Shown here: piece after piece, positions 25,694 through 34,681 of the stretch | Layout of the letters: every line of letters begins with the position of its first letter | Position numbering within the stretch: the first letter of the stretch is position 1 | NCBI RefSeq assembly: GCF_000725495.1 | Contig: NZ_JNZD01000008.1 | Span: 1-64,000, forward strand | From: Streptomyces aureus | GTDB lineage: Bacteria; Actinomycetota; Actinomycetes; Streptomycetales; Streptomycetaceae | Direction: 5' to 3' | DNA length: 64,000 nucleotides | Notes under the pieces: generated by a model | Database searches by the model: none | Seen by the model: only the letters and a program-made list of their open reading frames with translations | What the model was told of the DNA's origin: nothing | Position numbers and translations under genes: made by a program

Positions 25694-25815
25694 GGTCACC
25701 GGGGTGCGGACGAGCCCGCGGGGCGGGGGATCCGAGGTCACCGGGCTGCGGACCGGCCCGCGCGGGCGGGGGCCCGAGGGGTCACCGGGGTGCGGACGAG
25801 CCCGCGCGGGTCGCG
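25694..25815. repeat. Roughly 42-bp tandem repeat, about three copies
   Basis: Blocks starting GGTCACCGGGGTGCGGACGA recur at about 25694, 25736 and 25779 with a few changes. The third copy runs into the 3' end of the regulator gene on the minus strand and encodes its last residues. Confidence 0.8.
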
Positions 25816-26696
25816 TCCGTGCCCCACGACGCCAGCAGCCGCAGCGCCTCGGCCGAGGCCGACCCCGGCTCCGCGTGGTACGTGACCAGCGCCAGTTCAC
25901 TGTCGCCGATCAGCCGGAACGACTCGAACTGCAGCGCCAGGTCGCCCACCAGCGGGTGCCGCAGCTGCTTCACCCCGTGGCTCTTCTCCTTCACGTCGTG
26001 CGTCGCCCACAGCCGCCGGAAGTCCTCGCTCTTCACCGACAGCTCCCCGACCAGCGCGGACAGCCGCGGATCGTCCGGATGGCAGCCCGCGTCCATGCGC
26101 AGCAGGCACACGATGTCGATCGCCTTCTGCTCCCACTCCACGAACAGGTCCCGGTACTCCGGCCGCAGGAAGACCATCCGCGCCCAGTTCCGCTCCTGCG
26201 GCGGCAGCTCCGACCAGTCCCCGAAGACGGCCGCGGCCATCCGGTTCCAGACGAGCACGTCGGAGCGCCGCCCGGTGATGTACGCCGGGACGCCGTCGAG
26301 CGTGTCGAGCAGCTGGCGCAGCGAACCGCGCACCTGCTGCGGCCGGCCCGCCTGCTTCTTCTTGTGCTGCTTGGGCTTCGCGAGGTGCGTGAGGTGGTTG
26401 TGCTCGGCGTCCGTCAGTCGCAGCGCCCGCGCGATCGCGTCCAGCACCTCCGCCGACACATTGCGTCCGTGCCCCTGCTCCAGGCGCGTGTAGTACGCGA
26501 CCGACACCCCGGCCAGCTGGGCCAGCTCCTCGCGGCGCAGCCCGGGCACCCGCCGGTGCCGCCCGAAATCGGGCATCCCGACGTCCTCCGGCTTCAGCCG
26601 GGCGCGGCGGCTGCGCAGGAACTCGCTCAGCTCGGCGCGCCGGTCGAGGGGGTGGGCCGCCTCACCGGCGGGCCCTGCGGAGGTCTGCTCGTCCAT
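25782..26696 (-). CDS. XRE-family transcriptional regulator with MmyB-like ligand domain
   Basis: A 304-residue DNA-binding protein. Residues about 25-100 are an XRE helix-turn-helix (VPGLRREELAQLAGVSVAYYTRLEQG), the common Streptomyces form. Residues 120-290 are a MmyB-like ligand-binding domain with LVWNRMAAAVFGDW, NWARMVFLRPEYRDLF and HPLVGDLALQFESF. Such regulators usually control a divergent oxidoreductase gene and may sense acyl lipids. Here the divergent neighbour is the alcohol dehydrogenase at 26870, which fits that habit. The last few codons fall in a tandem repeat, so the C-terminus (RAGSSAPR) may differ between strains. Confidence 0.92.
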   Translation of the reverse strand: MDEQTSAGPAGEAAHPLDRRAELSEFLRSRRARLKPEDVGMPDFGRHRRVPGLRREELAQLAGVSVAYYTRLEQGHGRNVSAEVLDAIARALRLTDAEHNHLTHLAKPKQHKKKQAGRPQQVRGSLRQLLDTLDGVPAYITGRRSDVLVWNRMAAAVFGDWSELPPQERNWARMVFLRPEYRDLFVEWEQKAIDIVCLLRMDAGCHPDDPRLSALVGELSVKSEDFRRLWATHDVKEKSHGVKQLRHPLVGDLALQFESFRLIGDSELALVTYHAEPGSASAEALRLLASWGTDATRAGSSAPR

Positions 26697-26869
26697 ACCT
26701 CCAGTATCAACGGGTCGTACGCCGGTGAGCCTGACCCCGTCAGTGGTAGGACCGGCGAACGTACGCAGAACCGTGGTCTGGGTGAACCGCGGGGGATCGG
26801 GCAGGCTGGACGCCGTGCCCGGGAAACACGGCCGGGCACGGACACCACCCTCCCGAGGAGAACCCCGGC

Positions 26870-27910
26870 ATGACCACTGTCGTTGCGTACGCCGCGCCCG
26901 CCGCCAAGGCTCCGCTGGAGCGCACCACCATCGAGCGGCGCGAGGTCAGGGAGCACGACGTCCTGATCGACATCAAGTTCGCGGGCATCTGCCACTCCGA
27001 CATCCACCAGGCCCGCGAGGGCTGGGGGAAGGCCGCCTTCCCGATGGTGCCGGGCCACGAGATCGCCGGCATCGTCTCCGCGGTCGGCTCGGCCGTCACC
27101 AAGTTCAAGGTCGGCGACCGCGTGGGCGTCGGCTGCCTGGTCGACTCCTGCCGCGAGTGCGACAACTGCCGCGCCGGCCTGGAGCAGTACTGCACCGGCG
27201 GCGGCGTCGGCACGTACAACTCCGTCGGCAAGGACGGCGAGCCCACCTACGGCGGCTACTCCGAGAAGATCGTCGTCGACGAGAACTACACCCTGCGCAT
27301 CCCCGACGGCCTCTCCCTCGACGTGGCCGCCCCGCTGCTCTGCGCCGGCATCACCACGTACTCCCCGCTCAAGCACTGGAACGCCGGCCCCGGCAAGAAG
27401 GTCGCGGTCCTCGGCATGGGCGGCCTCGGCCACATGGCCGTCAAGATCGCCCACGCGCTCGGCGCCGAGGTCACGGTCCTCTCCCAGTCGCTGCGCAAGC
27501 AGGACGACGGCCTGAAGCTGGGCGCCGACCACTACCACGCCACCAGCGACCCGGAGACCTTCAAGGCGCTGCGCGGCACGTTCGACCTGATCCTGTCCAC
27601 CGTCTCCGCGCCGCTCGACCTGGACGCCTACCTCGCCCTGCTGCGCACGGACGGCGCGTTCGTGAACGTGGGCGCGCCCGAGGAGCCGGTCCGCCTGAAC
27701 CTGTTCTCGGTGATCGGCGGCCGCAAGACCCTCGCGGGCTCCGGCATCGGCGGCATCCGCGAGACCCAGGAGATGCTGGACTTCTGCGCCGAGCACGGCT
27801 TCGGCGCCGAGATCGAGCTGATCGAGGCCTCCCAGATCAACGAGGCGTACGAGCGGGTGCTGGCCAGCGACGTCCGCTACCGCTTCGTGATCGACACGGC
27901 CACGCTGTAG
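26870..27910 (+). CDS. Zinc-dependent NAD(P) alcohol dehydrogenase (YahK/CAD-like)
   Basis: A 346-residue medium-chain dehydrogenase that reduces aldehydes or oxidises alcohols. Catalytic zinc ligands are in GICHSDIHQ and PGHEIAG. The structural zinc uses the four-cysteine lobe [15 protein letters not shown]. The Rossmann motif is [11 protein letters not shown]. Sequence style ([19 protein letters not shown]) matches the YahK/cinnamyl-alcohol-dehydrogenase group, usually NADPH-dependent. A GAGGAGAA ribosome site precedes ATG at 26870. It is divergent from the XRE regulator, its likely controller. A perfect 21-bp hairpin ends the gene. Confidence 0.95.
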   Translation: MTTVVAYAAPAAKAPLERTTIERREVREHDVLIDIKFAGICHSDIHQAREGWGKAAFPMVPGHEIAGIVSAVGSAVTKFKVGDRVGVGCLVDSCRECDNCRAGLEQYCTGGGVGTYNSVGKDGEPTYGGYSEKIVVDENYTLRIPDGLSLDVAAPLLCAGITTYSPLKHWNAGPGKKVAVLGMGGLGHMAVKIAHALGAEVTVLSQSLRKQDDGLKLGADHYHATSDPETFKALRGTFDLILSTVSAPLDLDAYLALLRTDGAFVNVGAPEEPVRLNLFSVIGGRKTLAGSGIGGIRETQEMLDFCAEHGFGAEIELIEASQINEAYERVLASDVRYRFVIDTATL

Positions 27911-27934
27911 CCGGCCGGCCGGCCGGCCGGCCGG
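27911..27934. repeat. (CCGG)6 microsatellite
   Basis: Six uninterrupted CCGG units directly follow the alcohol dehydrogenase stop codon. The tract is self-complementary and could vary by slippage. Confidence 0.9.
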
Positions 27935-27970
27935 TCGCCCCGTCCGGTCCGGTTTTCCGTGACACACAGG

Positions 27971-28016
27971 ACATGAGGGTGCCCCGCGGTCCTACGACCG
28001 CGGGGCACCCTCATGT
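27971..28016. terminator. Perfect 21-bp bidirectional hairpin
   Basis: The left arm at 27971-27991 (ACATGAGGGTGCCCCGCGGT + C) pairs without mismatch with 27996-28016 across a CTAC loop. It lies between convergent genes and its right arm touches the stop codon of the minus-strand hydrolase. Confidence 0.9.
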
Positions 28017-29248
28017 CAGCGACCGACCTCGGCCCCGGCGTAGACGTTGTCCGGGGTGACGATCTTGGTGACGGCGTTGGCGACCAGCGTGGACGGCTCC
28101 TGGCCCTGCACCGTGATGTCGGTGTTGATCATGATGACCAGGGTGGCCTTCTTCGAGGGCAGATAGACGGTGACGGTCTCGTACCCCGGCAGGGAGCCGT
28201 TGTGCCCGATCCAGCCGTTGGCGTCGAAGATCCCGAGGCCGTACGACAGCCCCGGGAAGCCGGTCGGCAGCGTCTTCAGCCGCTGCGCCTGGGTCCCGGG
28301 GCTGAGCAGGGTGCCGGTGGCGACGGTCTTCGCCCAGTGCCGCAGGTCGCGCAGGTTCGAGATCATCGCCCCGGCCGCCCAGGCCCAGCTCGGGTTCCAG
28401 TTCGTGGCGTCCGCGACGGCGCCGGTCAGGGTCTGGTCGGTGTAGCCGTGCGGGTGCGGCTGCGGGAACTCGGCCCCCTTCGGGAACAGCGTGTGCCGCA
28501 GCCCGGCGGGACGCAGGACCCGCCGGTGGATGAAGTCCCGGAGCCCCTGCCCGCCGGCCTTCTCGACGACCAGGCCCAGCAGGACGAGATTGGAGTTGCA
28601 GTACTCGAACTGCGCGCCGGGCGCGAAGGTGTTCCGGTGCTTGAAGCCGTACGCGAGCAGTTCCCGCGGGGTGAAGGACCGCTGCGGGTCGCTCAGCAGG
28701 TCGTGCTGGAAGTCCGCGTCGGAGGTGTACGGGAACAGTCCGCTGCGCATCTCGGCGAGCTGGCGCAGGGTGATGTTCCGGCCGTTCGGTACGCCGGGGA
28801 CGTAGCGGGAGATCGGGTCGTCCAGCCGGACCCGGTGCCGGTCCACGAGTTCGAGCAGCGCGGTGACCGTGAACGTCTTGGTCTCGCTGCCGATCCGTAC
28901 GTAGGAGTCGACGGCCATCGGCTTGTGGGTGGCGGTGTTCGCGACACCGGTCGCCCGGACGTAGTTCCCCTTGCCGGGCATCCACAGCCCGACGACGACC
29001 CCGGGGATGTTCGCCTGCCGGCGGACGTCCGCGATCGCCTTGTCCAGCCGGGCGCTCAGCCGGGGGTCCAGACTGTCGCGCGCGTCGCCGTCCTTGGTGT
29101 CCTTGCCGTATCCGCCCGTGTCCGTGACCCGGGCGCGGCCCGCGCCATCCACGGGGACGGCTCCGGCGGGGACCGCCGTGATCGGGGCCAGCACGGACGC
29201 CGCGAGCAGCGCCGCGGCGAACGGACGGCGGGAGGGGGTACGTCGCAT
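28016..29248 (-). CDS. Secreted serine hydrolase (beta-lactamase / DD-peptidase class C fold)
   Basis: A 410-residue exported enzyme of the class C beta-lactamase/R61 DD-peptidase family. Signal peptide residues 1-30 end in AGA. The catalytic SxxK is Ser121-Lys124 (GSETKTF), the second motif YCN (FEYCNSN) and the third HNGS (IGHNGSLPGYE). The HxG in place of KTG and YCN are typical of the Streptomyces R61 type. It probably trims D-Ala from peptidoglycan peptides or acts as an esterase. About 40 Gly/Asp-rich residues precede the folded domain. ATG at 29248 has a GGAGGG-like site slightly upstream. Convergent with the alcohol dehydrogenase. Confidence 0.9.
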   Translation of the reverse strand: MRRTPSRRPFAAALLAASVLAPITAVPAGAVPVDGAGRARVTDTGGYGKDTKDGDARDSLDPRLSARLDKAIADVRRQANIPGVVVGLWMPGKGNYVRATGVANTATHKPMAVDSYVRIGSETKTFTVTALLELVDRHRVRLDDPISRYVPGVPNGRNITLRQLAEMRSGLFPYTSDADFQHDLLSDPQRSFTPRELLAYGFKHRNTFAPGAQFEYCNSNLVLLGLVVEKAGGQGLRDFIHRRVLRPAGLRHTLFPKGAEFPQPHPHGYTDQTLTGAVADATNWNPSWAWAAGAMISNLRDLRHWAKTVATGTLLSPGTQAQRLKTLPTGFPGLSYGLGIFDANGWIGHNGSLPGYETVTVYLPSKKATLVIMINTDITVQGQEPSTLVANAVTKIVTPDNVYAGAEVGR

Positions 29249-29618
29249 GGAGGGCGCCTCTTCCAGATCAGGTCCAGGTCCGGGCCCGGATGATGGGGAC
29301 GCGGGAACACGGGACGAGGGGAACAGACGGCAAGACCACCATCCGCGTCCGCGACGGGGACGCCGGTCCGATCAGCGTTCCGGCAAGTCCACTCGATCGG
29401 AGCCATGGGCCGGGGCCGTCCGCGCGATCCCGGGACCGCACCGGCGGCAACCGCCCGGCGCACGGGGACCCGGGTTCCGTCCGCCGTACCCGGACCCCGT
29501 ACGGCCCCGGCGGCAACCTTCCGGTGCGCTCGGGTGTCTGCTGTACGTCGGGGGACCGGAAGCGGTGTGGTGCCGTGCTGCGGAGCGGTGCCGTGCCGTG
29601 CTGGGACGCGGGGGACGG
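29249..29618. other. Divergent intergenic region, no gene supported
   Basis: 370 bp between the secreted hydrolase and the rightward membrane gene. It must carry both promoters, but I see no clear -35/-10 pair or inverted repeat. An open frame at 29290-29622 overlaps the next ATG, but its composition is not gene-like. Confidence 0.4.
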
Positions 29619-30173
29619 ATGAGCGGACGGACGAGCGGACGGACGAGCCGGCGGGAACGGCTCCGGGCACGGATGCCGACCGGGAGCCGGCTCCTGGTCG
29701 TCGCCGGGCTGTTCGCCGCGGGCGTCGCCGTCACCTGGCTCGGGGTGACGCATCTCGCGTACACCACGGGCCTGGCGGGCACGTCCGGGCACCTGGAGGT
29801 CTCGTCCTGCACCTGGAGCACCACCGGAGGCCACCGCTATCCGCACTGTCACGGGGTCTTCCGCTCGAACGACGGAACGGTGGTGCGCCCCGACGCCACC
29901 GTCGACCACCGCCTGACCGTCGGCGACACGGTCGCGGTCCGGCGTACGGCCTCCGGCAGCTACGAGCTGACGGGCCCGGGCGCCGTGTCGGGATGGCTGG
30001 CGGTGTGCCTGTTCGGTCTGGCGGTGCTGGTCCTCGGCGCGACGGTCGCGAGCGCCGAGGGCGGCTCGAGCGACCTGTCCCGGAAGCTGCTGCTCCTGCT
30101 CGGCGCGCTGTTCGCCGCGATGCTGGTCAGCGCACTGGTCGGTGGGGTGGTGGGGGTCGCGGGGGCGCTCTGA
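29619..30173 (+). CDS. Small membrane protein with extracytoplasmic loop, unknown
   Basis: A 184-residue protein with an Arg-rich cytosolic start, helix 1 (about 24-44) and an extracytoplasmic loop of some 70 residues containing two cysteines (SSCTWSTTGGHRYPHCHG). Two helices follow (about 120-140 and 155-180). The loop reads like a small beta domain (SNDGTVVRPDATVDHRLTVGD). No family is recognised. ATG at 29619 is chosen because the hydrophobic segment follows at a normal distance and upstream sequence is low complexity. Convergent with the DUF4232 gene, with a strong hairpin between. Confidence 0.75.
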   Translation: MSGRTSGRTSRRERLRARMPTGSRLLVVAGLFAAGVAVTWLGVTHLAYTTGLAGTSGHLEVSSCTWSTTGGHRYPHCHGVFRSNDGTVVRPDATVDHRLTVGDTVAVRRTASGSYELTGPGAVSGWLAVCLFGLAVLVLGATVASAEGGSSDLSRKLLLLLGALFAAMLVSALVGGVVGVAGAL

Positions 30174-30260
30174 TCCCGGTCCGTGGGGTTCTGGTCGTCC
30201 GCCCCGTACGGCCGGGGTTCTCGTGCGCGATGGGGCGCTGGAGTGGCGGCGGGACGGGTC

Positions 30261-30307
30261 GGTCGTGCGAGCGGGCCGGCGCGGGTGGCCGGGACGCTCG
30301 CACGACC
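30261..30307. terminator. Bidirectional hairpin between the membrane gene and DUF4232
   Basis: GGTCGTGCGAGCG (30261-30273) and CGCTCGCACGACC (30295-30307) form a perfect 13-bp stem. Further imperfect pairing (GGACGG/CCGTCC-like) extends outward. Confidence 0.75.
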
Positions 30308-30315
30308 GTGGTCCG

Positions 30316-30885
30316 TCACTTCGACATGATGAAGTCCAGCGCGTAGCCGGACGCGGTCGTCCAGTAGGTGACGAGCTGACCGTCGTTCGCGTACAGGGTG
30401 CTGACGGGCAGGGGCACGTCGATCGGGCCGCCCGCGGTGCTGCCGGCCGTGCTGCCCTGGAGCTTGAGCGTGACGTTCTTCGCCTTGTACTCGTCGGTGC
30501 CGCCGCTGTTGACGAGCAGCGCGGCGTACGCCTCCTGGCCCGGGGCGAGGGTGACGGGCTCACCCGGGGTCCCGTTGCTGTCCTTGATCACGGGAGTGTT
30601 CCGGGTGCCGGCGCCGATCCGCACGAGCGGGTAGCGGTAGAGGTTGCACTTCTTGTCGCTGGCGTTCTGGACGGTGAGGAGGAGGTGGCGGGCGTCCCGC
30701 TCCTTCACGGAGGACACACCGAGCTCCGTCTGGGAGCAGGTGGCGATGGCGGCCTTGGCCTTGGCCTTCCCGCCGAGGGCACCCGTTCCGGCGGCCGAGG
30801 CCTGGGCCGAGACACCGCCGGCGAGGGCCAGGACGAGACCGGCGGCGACGGCCGCACGACGGCCCATGAGGGACTTCACGTTCAT
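30316..30885 (-). CDS. Secreted DUF4232 protein
   Basis: A 189-residue exported protein. The signal peptide (about 1-32) ends ASA. The DUF4232 beta-sandwich begins at CSQTELGVSS and contains RHLLLTVQNASDKKCNLYRYP, split here by the family break, and LAPGQEAYAALLV. Two cysteines could form a disulfide. Function is unknown; the family is widespread in Streptomyces secretomes. ATG at 30885 has an AAAGGAA ribosome site. The upstream open frame is only the readthrough of a tandem repeat and is not used. Confidence 0.88.
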   Translation of the reverse strand: MNVKSLMGRRAAVAAGLVLALAGGVSAQASAAGTGALGGKAKAKAAIATCSQTELGVSSVKERDARHLLLTVQNASDKKCNLYRYPLVRIGAGTRNTPVIKDSNGTPGEPVTLAPGQEAYAALLVNSGGTDEYKAKNVTLKLQGSTAGSTAGGPIDVPLPVSTLYANDGQLVTYWTTASGYALDFIMSK

Positions 30886-31399
30886 CTGTGTGTTCCTTTT
30901 CTGACTGATCGGCATGAGGTCGTACGCGCATCCCGGGTGCCCGAAACGGCGGGTGTCCGAGGGACGGGTGAGCCGGTGCGCCGCGGTGGTGCGGCGCGGT
31001 CGACGGCTCCAACCGGTGCGACACCCAGAGCATCGGCCGCATGACGGGCCCGGGACAACACCCACCGCCCGACCCGGGACGCTGGAACGATCCCACCCCC
31101 GACGACCTGCGAAGACGGGCGTGCCTGGGACGCCCTTGGGACGCGCGAGGCCGCGTGAATCGCCGTGTGAAGCCCCGTGAAGCGCGATGAGGAGCTCTGT
31201 GAAGCGCCGTGCGGGGCTCCGTGAGGCGCCCTGTGGGGCTCCGTGAGGCGCCCTGGGGAGCTCCGTGTGAACCACCTCGACCCGTCGCCCGGGTATCCGG
31301 AGATCTGTCTCCTCCCCTGCACCGCCGCCCCCGGCGAGAACTTCCTCTAAAAGGCGGGTCGCCCCGTCCGGTCCGTCGCTCCGGGCGCGCGGGCCGGTG
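30886..31399. other. Intergenic region upstream of DUF4232, contains a 22-bp repeat array
   Basis: 514 bp with no supported gene. It holds the promoter of the DUF4232 gene, a 22-bp tandem array (31177-31264) and, near 31325-31360, the downstream flank of the LRV-repeat gene. Confidence 0.5.
31177..31264. repeat. 22-bp tandem repeat, four copies, second locus
   Basis: Units of 22 bp with consensus GTGAGGCGCCCTGTGGGGCT + CC lie at 31177-31198, 31199-31220, 31221-31242 and 31243-31264. Divergence increases toward the left. The following bases again begin GTG. The unit is unrelated in sequence to the 22-bp array at 22439. Confidence 0.85.
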
Positions 31400-32872
31400 T
31401 CACAGGTCCGCCAGGGCGAGGATCCTGTGCATGTCCCGGGGCGGCAGGCCGGGGTTGGCGGCCGCGGCGTTCGCGACCCATTCCGCCGGGTCGGCCAGCA
31501 AGCGGGTCAACTCATCGGCCGGGAGCCGGGGATGGGCCGCGATCGCGCGGCGCACCCCTTCATCGGGATCGGCGGCCAGGCGACGGACGAGTTCCGCCGG
31601 CAGGTCCGGGTCGCGCGGGGCGAGCTGCCGCATCCTCGGGTCGGGATCGGTCGCCAGACGCCGGAGGACGTCCGCCGGGAGGGGGAGGTCGTCGGCGGGG
31701 CGCCAGTGGGTCCGCTTCACCGGGCGGTAGCCGCGGTCGATGCGCTCGGCGGTGGCGGGGTCGACCCGGCCGGGGGCATGCCGGGCCATCGTCGTGCCGA
31801 CGGTGCTCTCGGCGTCGTCGAGCAGCCGGGCCACGACCGGCGCGGGGAGGCTGTCGGACATCGCGGCCGAGGCGCGGAAGCAGGTGTAGGGGGAGTCCGC
31901 GTACGGCAAGGGATCGGCGGTCACCCACGGGAGCCGCAGCATCCGGAGCTCCATGCGCGCGAGCACCCTCGTGAGTTCCGGTTCCAGGATGTCGTCGTCC
32001 TCGACGCCCAGGTCGGCGAGCGGGTCGGCCAGGGGCGCGTCGGAGACGATCCGTGCGTGGATCGCGGCGCGGGCCGGCTCGGGAGTGTCCTCGCGGGCGA
32101 AGACGTGGAGCGCGACGCGCAGGTCGGGATCCGCGGCGAGCAGGTCGCGCAGCGGCGGCGGGAGGTCGGGGTGTCCGGCGAGTTCCTTGCGCACCTCGGG
32201 GTCCGGATCGTCGGCCAGCCGACTTGCGGTGTCGGCGTCCAGCGCGCAGTGGCGTACCGCGCCGGCGCGCGTGACCGGGTCGGCGAGCAGCGCCGGGAGC
32301 AGGTCGGCGGGCGGAACGGGATGGGGAAGCCGCCGGTAGTAGGTCGCGCAGGCCGCCGCGCGCACCGCGTCCTCGGGATCCGTCAGCAGCGGCCGCCGCA
32401 CGGCTTCCGGGGCCCCCGCCCACCACTGGGCGAGCGCCACCCGCACCTTCGGGTCCGGGTCGGTGGCCAGCCGGCCACGCAGATCCGCCGGCACCTGCTC
32501 TTTCTGCGCCAAGTGCTCCCGCACCCCCGCGTCGCCGTCGCCCATCAGCCGCTCGAACAGCTCCCGCGCTCCGTCGTCCGCACCGACCACCAGGGCCGCG
32601 CGCACCCCCGGGTCGGGGTGGTCCGCGAGCGTCATCCGGAAGGCGTGCGGGAGGCGGGGATTGAGCGCGAGGGAATGCGTGAGCCAGTGATCGTCGATGC
32701 CGATGATCTCGGCGATCATGTCGTCGGTGAGATCCGCCCGCCTGGCGACGTCACCGAACCCCCCGCGCCACCCGAAGAGCCGCCGAACGAGCTCAGGCGG
32801 CAGCCCAGGATTCCCCGCGAGCCCCTCCACCACCTTGTCGAGATGAACCGGCACGGGCGCAAGGTCCGACAC
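31400..32872 (-). CDS. Leucine-rich-repeat-variant (LRV) protein
   Basis: A 490-residue protein made of about 15 helical repeats of roughly 24 residues with the pattern LPxxLxxxLAxDPDPxVRxALA (for example LPAELVRRLAADPDEGVRRA), the LRV/HEAT-like repeat of bacteria. It has no signal peptide and no catalytic motif, so a binding scaffold is likely. GTG at 32872 is preferred because GGAAAGG lies about 10 bases before it; another GTG at 32881 is too close to that site. Similar LRV proteins appear in Streptomyces accessory regions, sometimes near toxin or immunity genes, which fits this neighbourhood. Confidence 0.85.
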   Translation of the reverse strand: MSDLAPVPVHLDKVVEGLAGNPGLPPELVRRLFGWRGGFGDVARRADLTDDMIAEIIGIDDHWLTHSLALNPRLPHAFRMTLADHPDPGVRAALVVGADDGARELFERLMGDGDAGVREHLAQKEQVPADLRGRLATDPDPKVRVALAQWWAGAPEAVRRPLLTDPEDAVRAAACATYYRRLPHPVPPADLLPALLADPVTRAGAVRHCALDADTASRLADDPDPEVRKELAGHPDLPPPLRDLLAADPDLRVALHVFAREDTPEPARAAIHARIVSDAPLADPLADLGVEDDDILEPELTRVLARMELRMLRLPWVTADPLPYADSPYTCFRASAAMSDSLPAPVVARLLDDAESTVGTTMARHAPGRVDPATAERIDRGYRPVKRTHWRPADDLPLPADVLRRLATDPDPRMRQLAPRDPDLPAELVRRLAADPDEGVRRAIAAHPRLPADELTRLLADPAEWVANAAAANPGLPPRDMHRILALADL

Positions 32873-33069
32873 GACGAACACACCTTTCCACGGGGCGGGT
32901 TGACCGCAGAGTCTCCCATGCAGGGCCGCGGCGGAAGGAACGAAGCCCGGCGGCATCCGTCGACCTGCGGAAGGGCTCCCGGTCCTGAGGTCTGGCAACT
33001 TCACTGTCCTTGACCGCGGTTGTTACGGTTCCTCTTCGCTGTCGCTGTCACCGCTCGTGGGGGAAGTAG

Positions 33070-33918
33070 ATGTCTTCGGAATCCGTGCCTTCGATCGACG
33101 TCATCAGCCGTGCTCAACGAGCCTTGGGCGCCGCTCAGCTGGGGGATCGTGACGCGAAGGCGCGGCTCGAGGAGCTGCGAGGGCCACTTGCCGCGCTGGC
33201 GGACGCGGGGGAGCTGGAAGCGCGAAGCGTGTTGGGCGTCATCGCGCTGGAGTACGACGGAGACGCTGTGGTGGCGTTCCGGCACTTCAGCCTCGCGGCC
33301 GAGCAGGGGCATCCCACGGGGCGGCGCGCTCTGGCCCACCTCTTGATGACGGGGCGCGGTACGAAGGCCGATCCGGAGCGCGCGGAGCGGCTCCTCGCCT
33401 CGGCGGCCGAGGCAGGTGACAGCCACGCATTGTTCAACCTGGCGATGATGCACCTCACGGGCAGGGCGGTGGATCGCATGGGTGCGCAAGAGGTGATGTC
33501 GTTGCTGATGACGGCAGCGGAGGACGGCGTGCCGGAGGCCGCCGGCGTACTCGGGGACTGGTTCAGCGAGATCGGCCGTGAGGCCGATGCACTGACCTGG
33601 TACGAGCGGGCGGCAGAAGGCGGACACGGCCCCTCGATGCTCGCCACCGGTGTCCGTTACCGGGACGCGATCGGTACGGACAAGGACGCGGTTCGCTCCC
33701 TGATGTGGTTCTTGACGATGCTCCAGGTCGGCAACGGAGACGGCATGCACGAGTCGCATCAGCTCGTCTCAGTCATGAGCGAGGAGCAGATCAGGGAAGC
33801 GGCACACCGCGCCCATTCACCCGAGTGGGCCGAAGCACTGATCACTTCGCGGCGCTCCAGGCACGACGGCACGGTGAGCACGGCAACTGACAACGCGTCT
33901 GCCGACCCGGCCACGTGA
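33070..33918 (+). CDS. Sel1-repeat (TPR-like) protein
   Basis: A 282-residue protein with at least four Sel1-like repeats of about 36 residues, for example AFRHFSLAAEQGHPTGRRAL, LLASAAEAGDSHALFNLAMM and ALTWYERAAEGGHGPSMLA. It has no signal peptide. Sel1 repeats form superhelical protein-binding surfaces. The Ser/Thr-rich tail (after about 250) is probably disordered. The start at 33070 has GGGGGAAG upstream. Divergent from the LRV gene, so two repeat-scaffold proteins share one promoter region. Confidence 0.88.
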   Translation: MSSESVPSIDVISRAQRALGAAQLGDRDAKARLEELRGPLAALADAGELEARSVLGVIALEYDGDAVVAFRHFSLAAEQGHPTGRRALAHLLMTGRGTKADPERAERLLASAAEAGDSHALFNLAMMHLTGRAVDRMGAQEVMSLLMTAAEDGVPEAAGVLGDWFSEIGREADALTWYERAAEGGHGPSMLATGVRYRDAIGTDKDAVRSLMWFLTMLQVGNGDGMHESHQLVSVMSEEQIREAAHRAHSPEWAEALITSRRSRHDGTVSTATDNASADPAT

Positions 33919-34065
33919 ACCACGGGGACGAGCCTGGTGCCCCGACGGATCGGCCCGCACACTGAGGCTTCCGAGGGCTGTGAACGCTGCACGACGATCC
34001 ATGCCAAGCCGTGTTCGTTGGACCTGCACCGACCTTCAACCGTCCTGTGCCAAGGGGGAGGCAGC

Positions 34066-34371
34066 GTGACGACGTGGTGGCTCATGCGCGGAGACGTTCG
34101 GGTCGGTGAGCTTCGTCAGTACGGGGTCGACCAGCCGACCTTCCTGTGCCACTTCGTGTCCGGACCTGGCTGGGAGGCGGTCAGGGAACTGTTCGAGGCG
34201 TGGGCGGCCGTACAAGGACCTGACCCTGACGGGAGCAGGAACGCGGAGGCAATCCGTCCTCTGATGGACCTCGGGCTGACCCTGCATCCTTCGGACGGGG
34301 GTTCGCCTCTGACCTGCTTCAAGGGCTGCATCCTGCGCATCTACGGGGACAGGGCACGCCTTCGCTACTGA
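34066..34371 (+). CDS. Small unknown protein
   Basis: A 101-residue protein starting MTTWWLMRGDVRVGELRQYG and ending ILRIYGDRARLRY. A GGGGGAG ribosome site precedes GTG at 34066. It contains a mix of helix and strand and no motif I recognise. The beta-rich ends suggest a small single domain. It sits alone between the Sel1 gene and an ABM-like gene. Codon use is less GC-biased than in core genes, which supports recent arrival. Confidence 0.6.
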   Translation: MTTWWLMRGDVRVGELRQYGVDQPTFLCHFVSGPGWEAVRELFEAWAAVQGPDPDGSRNAEAIRPLMDLGLTLHPSDGGSPLTCFKGCILRIYGDRARLRY

Positions 34372-34681
34372 CGTGCGCTTCGAGCACCAGCCGCAGCTCT
34401 GCCTCAAGACCGGCGAGAACCGCCCCACGTTTTTCCACCGGCCGTTCGCCGCTGAGCGGGCGAAAATCGTTGGTCATCCGGGTTGGCAGACTCACGCTGT
34501 ACGCCGATGCCGTCTCGTGGCAGACATGCGCAGGGTCGTGTGTCCGGGCCGGCGGCCGCCGTTCGGATCACCCGAGGCGGCCCTTCAGGTGACTGCCGGA
34601 CGTCTCATGAGCCAGGCAGCCGCCGCAGGGGTACGACGTCTCCGCAGAGAACGAACCCGGAACGCCGTGAGGAGCTTGTCG
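34372..34681. other. Intergenic region without a supported gene
   Basis: 310 bp of comparatively A/T-rich sequence between two small rightward genes. One frame stays open into the next gene, but its translation is not protein-like. No hairpin or repeat stands out. Confidence 0.4.

Noticed and set aside
29290..29622. 110-codon frame ending in an ATGA overlap with the next gene
   Set aside because: The overlap looks attractive, but the translation is low complexity (Arg/Gly/Ser/Thr) with no ribosome site or domain.
34373..34681. N-terminal extension of the ABM-like protein by about 100 codons
   Set aside because: The extension is unlike any fold, and a good AGGAG site precedes the internal ATG where the superfamily normally starts.
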